Below, piece by piece: positions 33,103 to 43,474 of a DNA stretch of 64,000 nt. The DNA lies in the NCBI GenBank assembly GCA_001295865.1, contig LJHW01000002.1, positions 124,001 to 188,000 of the forward strand, in the 5' to 3' direction. Every line of letters starts with the position of its first letter. Position 1 is the first letter of the stretch. The translations under genes and the position numbers were made by a program. This DNA comes from a beta proteobacterium AAP65 (GTDB taxonomy: Bacteria; Pseudomonadota; Gammaproteobacteria; Burkholderiales; Burkholderiaceae_C). The notes under the pieces were generated by a model. That model had not been told where the DNA came from and made no database searches. It saw only the letters and a list, made by a program, of their open reading frames with translations.

Positions 33103-35025
33103 ATGGCCGAGCGCTCGACTTACGCCGAACTGCACCAACGTTCACTCAACGATCGCGAGGCCTACTGGGCCGAGCAGGCGCAGCGCATCGAGTGGCACAC
33201 GCCCTACACGCGCGTGTGCAACAACGACAACCCGCCCTTCACGCGCTGGTTCGAGGGCGGCACCACCAACCTGTGCCACAACGCGGTCGACCGCCACGTT
33301 GCCACGCGTGGCGAGCAGAACGCGTTGGTGTGGGTGAGCACCGAGGTCGGGCAGGAGCGCGTCTACAGCTACCGCGAACTGCAGGCCGAGGTGATGGCCA
33401 TGGCCGCCATCCTGCAGGCCCAGGGCGTGAAGCAGGGCGACCGCGTGCTCATCTACATGCCCATGATCCCCGAGGCCGTGTTCGCCATGCTGGCCTGCAC
33501 GCGCATTGGCGCCGTGCACTCGGTGGTGTTCGGCGGTTTTGCCAGCGTCAGCCTGGCCAGCCGCATCGAAGACGCCGAGCCGGTGATGGTGGTCAGCGCC
33601 GATGCGGGCAGCCGCGCTGGCAAGGTGGTGCCCTACAAGCCTTTGCTGGATGAAGCGCTGAAGCTCTCGGCCCACAAGGTGCCACAGGTGCTGATGGTCA
33701 ACCGCGGCCTGGCGCCCATGCCGATGACCGAAGGCCGCGACCTCGACTACAGCGCGCTGCGCGAGCAGCACCGCGGCGCGCAGGTGCCCGTGGTGTGGCT
33801 GGACAGCACCGCCATCAGCTACACCATCTACACCAGCGGCACCACCGGCCGGCCCAAGGGCGTGCAGCGCGACACCGGCGGCTACGCCGTGGCGCTGGCC
33901 GCCAGCATGGAACAGATCTTCCTCGGCAAGCCCGGCGAAACCTACTTCAGCACCAGCGACATCGGCTGGGTGGTGGGCCACAGCTACATCGTCTACGGCC
34001 CGCTGCTGCACGGCATGGCCACCATCCTCTACGAAGGCCTGCCCATCCGCGGCATGAACGGCGAGCCCGACGCCGCGATCTGGTGGAGCCTGGTCGAGAA
34101 GTACAAGGTGACGGCGATGTTCTCGGCCCCGACGGCCGTGCGCGTGCTGAAGAAACAAGACCCGGCCGCCCTGAAGAAGCACGACCTCACCAGCCTGCGT
34201 GCGCTCTTCCTCGCTGGCGAGCCGCTGGACGAGCCCACCGCGAGCTGGATCTCGGGCGCCCTGGGCGTGCCCATCATCGACAACTACTGGCAGACCGAAA
34301 GCGGCTGGCCCATCCTGACCATCGCCAACGGCGTGGAACGCAAGGAGAGCCGCTTCGGCAGCCCGGGCATCGCCATGCCGGGCTACGACGTGAAGCTGCT
34401 CGACGAGCAGACCGGCGATGAGTTGACGCAGCCCAACCAGAAGGGCGTGGTGGTGATCGAAGGCCCGCTGCCACCAGGCTTCATGCAGACGGTGTGGCGC
34501 GACGACGCGCGTTTCGTCAACACCTACTGGAAGAGCGTGCCGGGCAAGATGGTCTACAGCACCTTCGACTGGGGCATCCGCGACGCCGACGGCTACTTTT
34601 TCATCCTCGGCCGCACCGACGACGTCATCAACGTCGCTGGCCACCGCCTGGGCACGCGCGAGATCGAGGAAAGCCTCTCCAGCCACGCCGCCGTGGCCGA
34701 GGTGGCCGTGGTGGGCGTGGCCGACCTGCTCAAGGGTCAGGTGGCCATGGCCTTCGTGGCGCTGAAGGACACGGCCCGCGCGGCCACGCCCGAGGGCGCG
34801 CTGCAGCTCGAAGGCGAACTGATGAAGGTGGTCGAGAGCCAGCTCGGCGCCGTGGCACGCCCGGCGCGTGTGCGCTTCGTGACGGCGTTGCCGAAAACGC
34901 GCTCGGGCAAGATGCTGCGGCGCGTGATCCAGGCGGTGTGCGAAGGCCGCGAGGCCGGCGACATCACGACCATCGAGGACCCGAGCACGGTGCAGCAGAT
35001 CCGCGATCTGATCGCGGTGCGCTGA
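33103..35025 (+). CDS. prpE: Propionate-CoA ligase PrpE
   Basis: A 640-residue acetyl/propionyl-CoA synthetase with acetyl-CoA-synthetase architecture: an N-terminal ACAS domain (AYWAEQAQRIEWHTPY), P-loop YTSGTTGRPKGVQRDTGG (about 247-264), YWQTESGWP, a GRTDDVINVAGHRLGTREIE hinge and the catalytic Lys in KTRSGKMLRR. RDTGGYAVAL and the overall sequence match PrpE better than Acs. ATG 33103 follows GGAG. It makes propionyl-CoA from propionate; with AcuI it would serve C3 metabolism. No methylcitrate-cycle genes are seen here. Confidence 0.92.
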   Translation: MAERSTYAELHQRSLNDREAYWAEQAQRIEWHTPYTRVCNNDNPPFTRWFEGGTTNLCHNAVDRHVATRGEQNALVWVSTEVGQERVYSYRELQAEVMAMAAILQAQGVKQGDRVLIYMPMIPEAVFAMLACTRIGAVHSVVFGGFASVSLASRIEDAEPVMVVSADAGSRAGKVVPYKPLLDEALKLSAHKVPQVLMVNRGLAPMPMTEGRDLDYSALREQHRGAQVPVVWLDSTAISYTIYTSGTTGRPKGVQRDTGGYAVALAASMEQIFLGKPGETYFSTSDIGWVVGHSYIVYGPLLHGMATILYEGLPIRGMNGEPDAAIWWSLVEKYKVTAMFSAPTAVRVLKKQDPAALKKHDLTSLRALFLAGEPLDEPTASWISGALGVPIIDNYWQTESGWPILTIANGVERKESRFGSPGIAMPGYDVKLLDEQTGDELTQPNQKGVVVIEGPLPPGFMQTVWRDDARFVNTYWKSVPGKMVYSTFDWGIRDADGYFFILGRTDDVINVAGHRLGTREIEESLSSHAAVAEVAVVGVADLLKGQVAMAFVALKDTARAATPEGALQLEGELMKVVESQLGAVARPARVRFVTALPKTRSGKMLRRVIQAVCEGREAGDITTIEDPSTVQQIRDLIAVR

Positions 35026-35142
35026 GCGCGCGGGTCTGCAGGCTCCCTCTGCTGGGGGCCCCCGGCAGGCGCCCGCGCGGGCGATGGTGGTGCGGGTTCT
35101 GCGGCGGAAGACTGAGGGCCTCACCACAGCCTGAGGCCCGCC

Positions 35143-36084
35143 ATGCACCCCAGCCTTTGCACACGCCGCCACTGGCTGGCCCGAGCGGCCGCGTTCATGG
35201 CCGCGCCAGCGGCCGGCTTCGCGGCCGAGCCGGGTGCCGCGGCACCTCGGCCGCCGGCCCTGCTGCTGGCGGTGGAGGCCAACCCCGACATCGACCCCGC
35301 CGGCTTCCTCGTGAGCGAGAAGTACGACGGCGTGCGCGCCGTCTGGGACGGCCACCACCTGCGCAGCCGGAGCGGCTTGCGCATCGCGGCACCCGCCTGG
35401 TTCACGCAACGCCTGCCGGCGGTGGCGCTGGACGGTGAACTCTGGGCCGGCCGCGGGCGCTTCGCGGCGCTGTCGGGCGCCGTGCGCCGCGGCACCCCGC
35501 GTGAGGCCGAGTGGCAGCACATCTGCTACCTGGCCTTCGACCTGCCCGGCGCGAGCGGGACCTTCAGCGCACGCTACGAACGCCTGGCCAGCCTGGGGCA
35601 GGAGGTGGACTCGCCGCACTTCCAGGCCGTGGAGCAGCGCCGCATGGCCACGCGCGCCGAGCTGCAGCGCTGGTTGCAAAGCGTGGTGGCCGAAGGTGGC
35701 GAGGGCCTGATGCTGCACCGCGCCGACGCGCCCTACACCACCGGCCGCAGCACGGTGCTGCAGAAGCTGAAGCCCGAGCACGATGCCGAAGCCGTGGTGC
35801 TGGCCGCCGTGCCCGGCCGCGGCCGCCACGCCGGCCGCATGGGCGCGCTGCGCGTCAGGACGCCGGCAGGTCGTGAGTTCCTGTTGGGTACGGGCTTCAG
35901 CGATGCCGAGCGAGAGGCGCCACCGCCGCCGGGCAGCGTGGTGAGCTACCGCCACCGCGGCTATACCGAGAGCGGCCTGCCGCGTTTCGCGAGTTTCCTG
36001 CGGGTGCGTGAACCGGCGCCGGAGGCCAGCGCGGCCACTCAGTCGCGGTCGGCCGGCGTGTCGCAGCGCGGGTCGGCGCCGTAG
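35143..36084 (+). CDS. ligE: Exported minimal ATP-dependent DNA ligase (LigE-type)
   Basis: A 313-residue ATP-dependent DNA ligase made only of the adenylation and OB domains. Nucleotidyltransferase motifs: KYDGVRA with the AMP-accepting Lys60, ALDGELWAGRG, GEGLMLHR and LQKLKPEHDAEAV, then the OB-fold FLLGTGFSDAERE. The N-terminus (TRRHWLARAAAFMAAPAAGFAAEP) is a signal peptide with a twin-arginine look, so the enzyme acts in the periplasm or outside, as known for LigE. The last 15 residues overlap the convergent lipoprotein gene. It may act on incoming or extracellular DNA. Confidence 0.9.
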   Translation: MHPSLCTRRHWLARAAAFMAAPAAGFAAEPGAAAPRPPALLLAVEANPDIDPAGFLVSEKYDGVRAVWDGHHLRSRSGLRIAAPAWFTQRLPAVALDGELWAGRGRFAALSGAVRRGTPREAEWQHICYLAFDLPGASGTFSARYERLASLGQEVDSPHFQAVEQRRMATRAELQRWLQSVVAEGGEGLMLHRADAPYTTGRSTVLQKLKPEHDAEAVVLAAVPGRGRHAGRMGALRVRTPAGREFLLGTGFSDAEREAPPPPGSVVSYRHRGYTESGLPRFASFLRVREPAPEASAATQSRSAGVSQRGSAP

Positions 36085-36545
36085 CCGCCGCCCTGCACAC
36101 GCCCTTCGGCGCTGAAGCTGATCTCGAACCACAGACAGTCGTTGGTGGGATAGCGCCAGCCCCAGACCTCACCACCGCGCCAGCCCAGGGGCCGCACTTC
36201 GCCTGGCGTGCCCAGACGCTGGCGCACCTCGGCCGCGCGTTGGCCCGTTTGTGCCATCACGGCGTTGAACTCGGCCTCGTTCAGCACCTGGCGCGCCTGC
36301 TGCAGGCGGCCTTCGGCATCGAGATCGAGCATCCACGTCGTGCGGCCGTAGGGGCCGCTGGCGTACTCCAGGCGTTGCACGCCGGCGGGCAGCGCGTATT
36401 CGGCCGTGGGCGGGCCCCACAGCTGCAGCACCTGCGCGCGCGGGGTGCCCGCAGCGGGCGGCAGCGTGGCACAGGCGCCGAGCAGCAGCGTGAGCAGCAA
36501 GGCGGCCAGCAGGGTGGCCCGGGTGAGCCGCCCCGCCGGGTTCAC
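36039..36545 (-). CDS. Lipoprotein, possibly BamE/SmpA-like repeats
   Basis: A 168-residue lipoprotein with the lipobox LLLGAC (about residues 20-25), then two similar segments: QVLQLWGPPTAEYALPAG...TWMLDLDAEGRL and EVRQRLGTPGEVRPLGWRGG...FSAEGRV. A glycine-proline turn followed by a strand pair is what BamE/OmlA-fold proteins show, but I assign the fold only tentatively. The ATG overlaps the phoH stop (ATGA). Its 3' end overlaps the ligase gene by 46 bases. Confidence 0.8.
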   Translation of the reverse strand: MNPAGRLTRATLLAALLLTLLLGACATLPPAAGTPRAQVLQLWGPPTAEYALPAGVQRLEYASGPYGRTTWMLDLDAEGRLQQARQVLNEAEFNAVMAQTGQRAAEVRQRLGTPGEVRPLGWRGGEVWGWRYPTNDCLWFEISFSAEGRVQGGGYGADPRCDTPADRD

Positions 36546-38260
36546 AACACGTCCGACGCGAAATCGGCCAGCCGCGAACGTTCGCCGCGCGCCAGCGTCA
36601 CGTGGCCGCCGTGTGGCCAGCCCTTGAAGCGGTCGACCGCGTAGGTCAGGCCGCTGCTGCCTTCGGTGAGGTAGGGCGTGTCGATCTGCGCCAGGTTACC
36701 CAGGCACACGATCTTCGTGCCGGGGCCGGCGCGCGTGATCAGCGTCTTCATCTGCTTGGGCGTGAGGTTCTGCGCCTCGTCGATGATGACGAACTTGTTC
36801 AGGAAGGTGCGCCCGCGCATGAAGTTCAGGCTCTTGATCTTGATCTTGCTGCGCACGAGATCGTTGGTGGCCGCGCGGCCCCACTCGCCGGCGCTGCCGT
36901 CGCTGCGCGCCAGCACCTCCAGGTTGTCGTCGAGCGCGCCCATCCAGGGGCCCATCTTCTCTTCTTCGTTGCCGGGCAAAAAGCCGATGTCGTCACCCAC
37001 AGGCACCGTCACGCGCGTGACGATGATCTCGCTGTAGCGGCGCTCGTCCAGCACCTGGCTCAGGCCCGAGGCCAGGGTCATCAGCGTCTTGCCCGTGCCG
37101 GCGGTGCCGGTGAGGGTGATGAAGTCGCACTCCGGGTCCATCAGCAGGTTGAGCGCGAAGTTCTGTTCGCGGTTGCGCGCCGTCACGCCCCACACCGAGT
37201 TCTTGCCGTGCGTGTAGTCGCGCAGCGTCTTCAGCACCGCGGTCTTGCCAGTGATCTCGGCCACACGCGCGTAGAGCGAGGGCGCGCCCGGCACTTCCAG
37301 GAAGACGAACTGGTTGATCATCAGCGCCGGCACCAGCGGCCCGCTGATGCGGTAGTAGGTGTGGCCACCTTGCTGCCAGCTCTCCATGGTCTTGCCATGG
37401 CGGTCCCAGAAGTCGGCCGGCAGCGGCAGCACGCCGGTGTAGAGCAGATCGCCGTCTTCCAGCGTCTTGTCGTTGAAATAGTCTTCGGCGGGCAGGCCCA
37501 GGGCGCGCGCCTTCACGCGCATGTTGATGTCTTTCGACACCAGCACGATCTCGCGGCCCGGCTGCTGCTCGCGCAGGCTCTGCACCACGCCCAGAATCTG
37601 GTTGTCGGCCTTGCCCTGGGGCAGGCCCGGCGGCAGCTTGAAATCGAGGAAGGTGGTCTGGAAGTAGAGCTTGCCGCCGGCATCGCGGTGGCCGGTGCCG
37701 GCCAGGGGGATGCCGGCCTGGGCGTCCATCTGCCCGTCCTTGGTGGCCAGCGCGGCCAGCGCATCGAGTTCTCGGCTGACCTGGCGCACGCTGCGCGCCA
37801 CCTCGCTCATGCCTTTCTTGTGGCCGTCGAGTTCTTCCAGCGTGATCATGGGCAGGAAGACGTCGTGCTCCTCGAAGCGGAAGAGCGACATCGGGTCGTG
37901 CATCAGCACGTTGGTGTCGAGCACGAACAGCTTGGCCGGGCCGGTGCTGCGCGGTTTTCGGGCACGCGGGGCGGGGGCCGGCGTGCGGGCCAGCGGTGCG
38001 TAGCCTGTGGCTGGTGCAGCCACCGCGGGCGCAGCGGCTGGGGCCGCCCCAGGCGCGGTCTGCTTGGCAGGCTTCGCAGCCGGCGCGCGCGCGGCGGTGG
38101 CCGGTGGTGCGGTGTCCAGCAGTTCCAGCGTGGCCTGGGCCGGCGCTTCGGCGCTGCGCGTTTTCAGCGCACGTTTGTCGGCACGCGGCGCGGCTTGCGC
38201 TTCGTAATCGGCAGAGCGCAGCAGGTCACCTTTTTTCGCGGGCGGCTTGGGCAGGGGCAT
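36542..38260 (-). CDS. PhoH-family ATPase with N-terminal PIN domain
   Basis: A 572-residue PIN-PhoH protein. After about 105 residues of Ala/Pro-rich, probably disordered sequence come the PIN nuclease fold (LFVLDTNVLMHDP, acid in LVSKDINMRVKA), then the PhoH P-loop ATPase with GTAGTGKT (about 383-390) and the Walker-B-like VIIDEAQNLTPKQ. PIN-PhoH proteins (PhoH2) have RNA unwinding and cleaving activity. The long N-terminal extension is longer than in most relatives I know. It is followed by the coupled lipoprotein gene. Confidence 0.93.
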   Translation of the reverse strand: MPLPKPPAKKGDLLRSADYEAQAAPRADKRALKTRSAEAPAQATLELLDTAPPATAARAPAAKPAKQTAPGAAPAAAPAVAAPATGYAPLARTPAPAPRARKPRSTGPAKLFVLDTNVLMHDPMSLFRFEEHDVFLPMITLEELDGHKKGMSEVARSVRQVSRELDALAALATKDGQMDAQAGIPLAGTGHRDAGGKLYFQTTFLDFKLPPGLPQGKADNQILGVVQSLREQQPGREIVLVSKDINMRVKARALGLPAEDYFNDKTLEDGDLLYTGVLPLPADFWDRHGKTMESWQQGGHTYYRISGPLVPALMINQFVFLEVPGAPSLYARVAEITGKTAVLKTLRDYTHGKNSVWGVTARNREQNFALNLLMDPECDFITLTGTAGTGKTLMTLASGLSQVLDERRYSEIIVTRVTVPVGDDIGFLPGNEEEKMGPWMGALDDNLEVLARSDGSAGEWGRAATNDLVRSKIKIKSLNFMRGRTFLNKFVIIDEAQNLTPKQMKTLITRAGPGTKIVCLGNLAQIDTPYLTEGSSGLTYAVDRFKGWPHGGHVTLARGERSRLADFASDVL

Positions 38261-38283
38261 GGGTGTGGCAGCGGTTCAGGGAT

Positions 38284-38317
38284 GAAAAGAAAAAAGCCGC
38301 ACAGGCTGCTGTGCGGC
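38284..38317 (-). terminator. Rho-independent terminator of the peroxiredoxin gene
   Basis: Read on the minus strand, GCCGCACAG, a CAGC loop and CTGTGCGGC (plus-strand 38296-38317) form a 9-bp perfect stem followed by TTTTTTCTTTTC. It lies 70 bases past the bcp stop at 38387 and 24 bases before the phoH start, so it ends the peroxiredoxin transcript and separates it from phoH. Confidence 0.88.
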
Positions 38318-38386
38318 TTCGTCGTAAGGGGGCCAGTTGCGCATCGCGGCAGGCATGCCGCGCTCGCAGGCAGGGGGGCGCGGCGA

Positions 38387-38863
38387 TCAAGCGGCCTTCT
38401 TGAGCTCTTTCACGGCCTTGAGCACTTCGTCGACGTGCCCGGCCACCTTGATGCCGCGCCACTCGGCGCGCATCACGCCTTCGGCGTCAATCAGGAAGGT
38501 GCTGCGCTCGATGCCCTTGACCTTCTTGCCGTACATGATCTTGTTCTTGACCACGCCGAACATGTGGCAGAGCTTCTCTTCGGTGTCGGCGATCAGTTCG
38601 AAGGGCAGTTCGAGGTTCTGCTTGAACTTCTCGTGGCTGGCCATGTTGTCGCGCGAGACGCCGAACACCACCGCGCCGGCCTTGATGAAATCCTTGTGCT
38701 GGTCACGGAACTGCATCGCTTCGGTGGTGCAGCCAGGGGTGTTGTCCTTCGGGTAGAAGTACAGCACCACCGCCTTGCCCACATGCGACTGCGGCGTGAA
38801 CTTCACGCCGCCCGTGGCCAGGGCTTCGAATTCCGGTAGGGACTTGTTGATGACAGGCGTCAT
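38387..38863 (-). CDS. bcp: Thioredoxin-dependent peroxiredoxin, BCP/PrxQ type
   Basis: A 158-residue thiol peroxidase that reduces H2O2 and organic peroxides. The active-site motif is YPKDNTPGCTTEAM with peroxidatic Cys45. The position five residues on, where E. coli Bcp has the resolving Cys, is Met50; Cys99 (EEKLCHMF) is the only other candidate. The downstream Arg is in GIERSTFLID. Start ATG 38863 fits the family (MTPVINKSLPEFEA). A perfect TATAAT lies upstream and a terminator downstream, so it is probably a single-gene unit. Confidence 0.94.
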   Translation of the reverse strand: MTPVINKSLPEFEALATGGVKFTPQSHVGKAVVLYFYPKDNTPGCTTEAMQFRDQHKDFIKAGAVVFGVSRDNMASHEKFKQNLELPFELIADTEEKLCHMFGVVKNKIMYGKKVKGIERSTFLIDAEGVMRAEWRGIKVAGHVDEVLKAVKELKKAA

Positions 38864-38927
38864 GGACTGTTTTCTCGCACTGCACGGGGGGAAGCCGGCT
38901 CCTCCAGCCAAGCCGGCTCAATCCAGA

Positions 38928-38933
38928 ATTATA
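38928..38933 (-). promoter_or_regulatory. Perfect -10 hexamer of the peroxiredoxin promoter
   Basis: TATAAT on the minus strand (plus ATTATA, 38928-38933), 65 bases upstream of the bcp ATG, in an AT patch that is rare in this window. Downstream of it, two copies of the palindrome AGCCGGCT (38911-38918 and 38893-38900, centres 18 bp apart) would lie in the leader. Upstream, the palindrome CTCCGCGGAG (38938-38947) overlaps the spacer. No good -35 is visible, which could mean an activator is needed. Confidence 0.6.
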
Positions 38934-38978
38934 AAGTCTCCGCGGAGGGCCTCCGCCGTGGCTTCGACCGGCAGACCC

Positions 38979-39371
38979 TCAGGCCGAGGGTGGCGCAGGC
39001 GGTGAGAGCAGCAGCGCCGCCAGCGCGCGGCGGTGTTCGCTGACCAGCACGTTGTAGGTGCGGCAAGCGGCGGGCGTGTCCATGGTCTCGACGCCGATGC
39101 GAAGCTCGATCAGCGGCCGCAGCAGGGCCGGCGAGATGAAACGCAGGCGCTCGCCACTGCCGAAGATCACCACCTCGGGCCGCAGCGCGGCGATCTGCGC
39201 GAAGTGCGCTTCGGTCAGGTCTTCGGGGCGGCTGGCGCCCCAGGACAGCACCTCGCCCTCCCAGGGCACGAGCACGCTCTGGGTGTGGGGCGTGGTGCCC
39301 ACCCACAGGCGCCCCGGCTCCTGCCGGGTGACGAGGTTGACGCCGCTGGCGGTATCAGGCTGGAACTTCAT
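38979..39371 (-). CDS. Mth938-domain (DUF498) protein
   Basis: A 130-residue protein of the Mth938/NDUFAF3-like fold. Typical features are LSWGASRPEDLTEAHF, PEVVIFGSGERLRFI and the closing GVETMDTPAACRTYNVLVSE with MDT and the AxRTYN motif. In bacteria its role is unclear; the mitochondrial relative helps assemble complex I. It is divergent from the aminotransferase gene, with 96 bases between them, and precedes bcp on the same strand. Confidence 0.92.
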   Translation of the reverse strand: MKFQPDTASGVNLVTRQEPGRLWVGTTPHTQSVLVPWEGEVLSWGASRPEDLTEAHFAQIAALRPEVVIFGSGERLRFISPALLRPLIELRIGVETMDTPAACRTYNVLVSEHRRALAALLLSPPAPPSA

Positions 39372-39467
39372 GGCGCTCGAACTTCATGCGGGATAATTCT
39401 AGGTTCCGTCAGCCCCACGCCGTGTCGCGCCCGCGAAGGCACGTGCCGTCTGCTTGAGCCGCCCACC

Positions 39468-40700
39468 ATGAAGCCGATCGCCAAGTCTGCCAAGCTCGCC
39501 AACGTCGGCTACGACATCCGCGGCCCCGTGCTCGACAAGGCGCGGCAGATGGAAGAAGAAGGCCAGAAGATCATCAAGCTGAACATCGGCAACGTGGCCG
39601 CCTTCGGTTTGATGCCGCCCGACGAGATCGTGCAGGACATGATCCGCAACCTGCCCAGCCAGACGGCGGCCGGCTACACCGACAGCAAGGGCCTGTTCGC
39701 GCCGCGCAAGGCGGTGGTGCACTACACGCAGGAAAAGAAGATCGCCGGCGTGACGGTGGACGACGTCTACCTCGGCAACGGCGCCAGCGAGCTGATCGCG
39801 ATGAGCATGAACGCGCTGCTCGACACCGGCGACGAGGTGCTCATCCCCGCCCCTGATTACCCGCTGCACACCGCCGTGGTGTCGCTCTCGGGCGGCACGC
39901 CGGTGCACTACCGCTGCGACGAAGGCTCGGGCTGGCTGCCCGACCTGGACGACATCCGCGCCAAGGTGAGCTCGCGCACCAAGGCCATCGTCGTCATCAA
40001 CCCGAACAACCCGACGGGCGCGCTGTACCCGGTGGATGTGCTGAAGGACATCGTCGAGATCGCGCGCCGGCACCAGCTGATCATCTTTGCCGACGAGATC
40101 TACGACAAGACGCTCTACGACGGTGCCGTGCACACCAGCATCGCGAGCCTGGCCGACGACGTGCTCTGCGTCACCTACAACGGCCTGAGCAAGAACTACC
40201 GCAGCTGCGGCTACCGCGCGGGCTGGATGGTGGTGTCGGGCCCGAAGCGCCATGCGCGCGATTACATCGAAGGCCTGAACATGCTGGCCAGCATGCGGCT
40301 GTGCGCCAACACGCCGGGGCAGCTGGCCATCCAGACGGCCCTGGGCGGCTACCAGAGCATCAAGGACCTGGTCGCACCTGGCGGGCGCCTGTGCCGCCAG
40401 CGCGATCTTGCGTACGAGCTTTTGAGCCAGATTCCGGGCGTGAGCGTCGTCAAGCCGCAGGCGGCGCTGTACATGTTCCCGCGCCTGGACCCCAAGCTCT
40501 ACCCGATCACCGACGACCAGCAGTTCGCCTACGACCTGCTGGCTGAGGAGAAGGTGCTGATCGTGCAGGGCACGGGCTTCAACTGGCCGCAGCCCGACCA
40601 CTTCCGCCTGGTCTTCCTGCCCAACAGCGACGACCTCACCGAGGCCATCGGCCGCATCGACCGTTTCCTCGCGCACTACCGCAAACGCCACGCGGTCTGA
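39468..40700 (+). CDS. alaA: Pyridoxal-phosphate aminotransferase, alanine-synthesising AlaA type
   Basis: A 410-residue class I aminotransferase that makes alanine from pyruvate and glutamate in the AlaA/YfbQ group. Diagnostic are IRGPVLDKARQMEEEG near the N-terminus, NPNNPTGALYP, the PLP Lys242 in GLSKNYRSCGYRAGW and the C-terminal FRLVFLPN. The start is ATG 39468. It precedes hom and thrC by 42 bases on the same strand, so it likely opens a long amino-acid and cofactor operon. Confidence 0.93.
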   Translation: MKPIAKSAKLANVGYDIRGPVLDKARQMEEEGQKIIKLNIGNVAAFGLMPPDEIVQDMIRNLPSQTAAGYTDSKGLFAPRKAVVHYTQEKKIAGVTVDDVYLGNGASELIAMSMNALLDTGDEVLIPAPDYPLHTAVVSLSGGTPVHYRCDEGSGWLPDLDDIRAKVSSRTKAIVVINPNNPTGALYPVDVLKDIVEIARRHQLIIFADEIYDKTLYDGAVHTSIASLADDVLCVTYNGLSKNYRSCGYRAGWMVVSGPKRHARDYIEGLNMLASMRLCANTPGQLAIQTALGGYQSIKDLVAPGGRLCRQRDLAYELLSQIPGVSVVKPQAALYMFPRLDPKLYPITDDQQFAYDLLAEEKVLIVQGTGFNWPQPDHFRLVFLPNSDDLTEAIGRIDRFLAHYRKRHAV

Positions 40701-40742
40701 GCGCCGCGGCCCCCACCTTCCCCCGTTCGCACTGAAGCACAC

Positions 40743-42049
<1,307 letters not shown>

Positions 42050-42053
<4 letters not shown>

Positions 42054-43474
42054 AGTACCTCAGCACGCGCGGTGACCGCACGCTCCGCGGCTTCTCCGAC
42101 ATCCTGCTCGAAGGCCTGGCGCCCGACGGTGGCCTCTACCTGCCCACGCACTACCCGCAGGTGGACGGTGCCACGCTCGTGCGTTGGCGCGGCCTGCCGT
42201 ACGCCGAGCTGGCGTTCGAGATCCTGTCGCTCTACATCGACGACATCCCGGCCGCCGACCTGCGGCGACTGTGCCAGGCCACCTACACCGAGGCGGTGTT
42301 CGGCACGCCGCAGATCACGCCCCTCAAGCCGCTGGAAGAAGGTTTGTGCCTGCAGGCCTTGTCCAACGGCCCCACGCTGGCCTTCAAGGACATGGCCATG
42401 CAGTTGCTGGGCCACCTGTTCGAGTACGAGCTCGGCCGCCGCGGCGAGCAACTGAACATCCTGGGCGCTACCAGCGGCGACACCGGCAGCGCCGCCGAGT
42501 ACGCCATGCGCGGCAAGCGCGGCGTGCGCGTCTTCATGCTCAGCCCGCACGGCCGCATGAGTCCCTTCCAGCAGGCGCAGATGTTCAGCCTGCAGGACGA
42601 GAACATCCACAACATCGCCGTGGAAGGTGTGTTCGACAACTGCCAGGACATCGTCAAGGCCGTCAGCAACGACCTGGCCTTCAAGCGGCGCTTCCGCATC
42701 GGCACCGTCAACAGCATCAACTGGGCGCGTTTGCTGGCGCAGGTCGTTTACTACTTCGCAGGCTACTTCCAAGCCACGAAGAGCAACACCGAGCGCGTCA
42801 GCTTCGCCGTGCCCAGCGGCAACTTCGGCAACGTCTGCGCCGGCCACGTGGCCCGCATGATGGGTTTGCCGATCGCCAAGCTGGTGGTGGCCACCAACGA
42901 AAACGACGTGCTCGACGAGTTCTTTCGCACGGGCACCTACCGCCCGCGCGGCACGGCGGAGACGCACGAGACCAGCAGCCCGAGCATGGACATCAGCAAG
43001 GCCAGCAACTTCGAACGTTTCGTGTTCGACCTGCTGGGCCGCGATGGCGCGCGGGTGCAGCAGCTCTTCGGCAGCGCGCTGCAGCGCGAGGGCGGCTTCA
43101 CGCTCACGTGCGAAGAGTTCGCGCGCATCGCGGGCTACGGCTTCGTCAGCGGCCGCAGCACGCACGCCGACCGGCTGGCGACGATCCGCAGCACGTGGCA
43201 GAGCACGGGCACGCTGGTCGACACCCACACGGCCGACGGCCTGAAGGTGGCGGCTGAACACCGCGAACCCGGCGTGCCCATGCTGGTGCTGGAAACAGCG
43301 CTGCCGGCGAAGTTCGCCGCCACCATCGTCGAGGCCACGGGCGTGAACCCCGAGCCGCCGGCCGCGCTGCGCGGCATCGAGTCGCTGCCCAAGCGTTTCG
43401 TCGTGATGACACCCGACGTGGCCGCCGTGAAGCGGCTCATCGAAACCCACTGCGCCGCCGACAGCGCTGCATGA
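42050..43474 (+). CDS. thrC: Threonine synthase
   Basis: Makes threonine from O-phosphohomoserine with PLP. The 474-residue product starts at TTG 42050 (MKYLSTRGDRTLRGFSDILL, the family's usual N-terminus) inside the hom stop. The PLP Lys113 is in TLAFKDMAMQLLG, GATSGDTGSAAEYAM binds the phosphate and NSINWARLLAQVVYY is typical of class-1 enzymes. The TTG start may reduce its level relative to hom. It is coupled to moeA downstream (ATGA). Confidence 0.97.

Noticed and set aside
33142..36132. Open frame of about 996 codons opposite prpE and ligE
   Set aside because: It spans two well-supported genes on the other strand, has a low-complexity composition and shows no motif.
36602..38839. Open frame of 745 codons opposite phoH and bcp
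   Set aside because: It crosses a clear Rho-independent terminator and two real genes, and has no recognisable domain.
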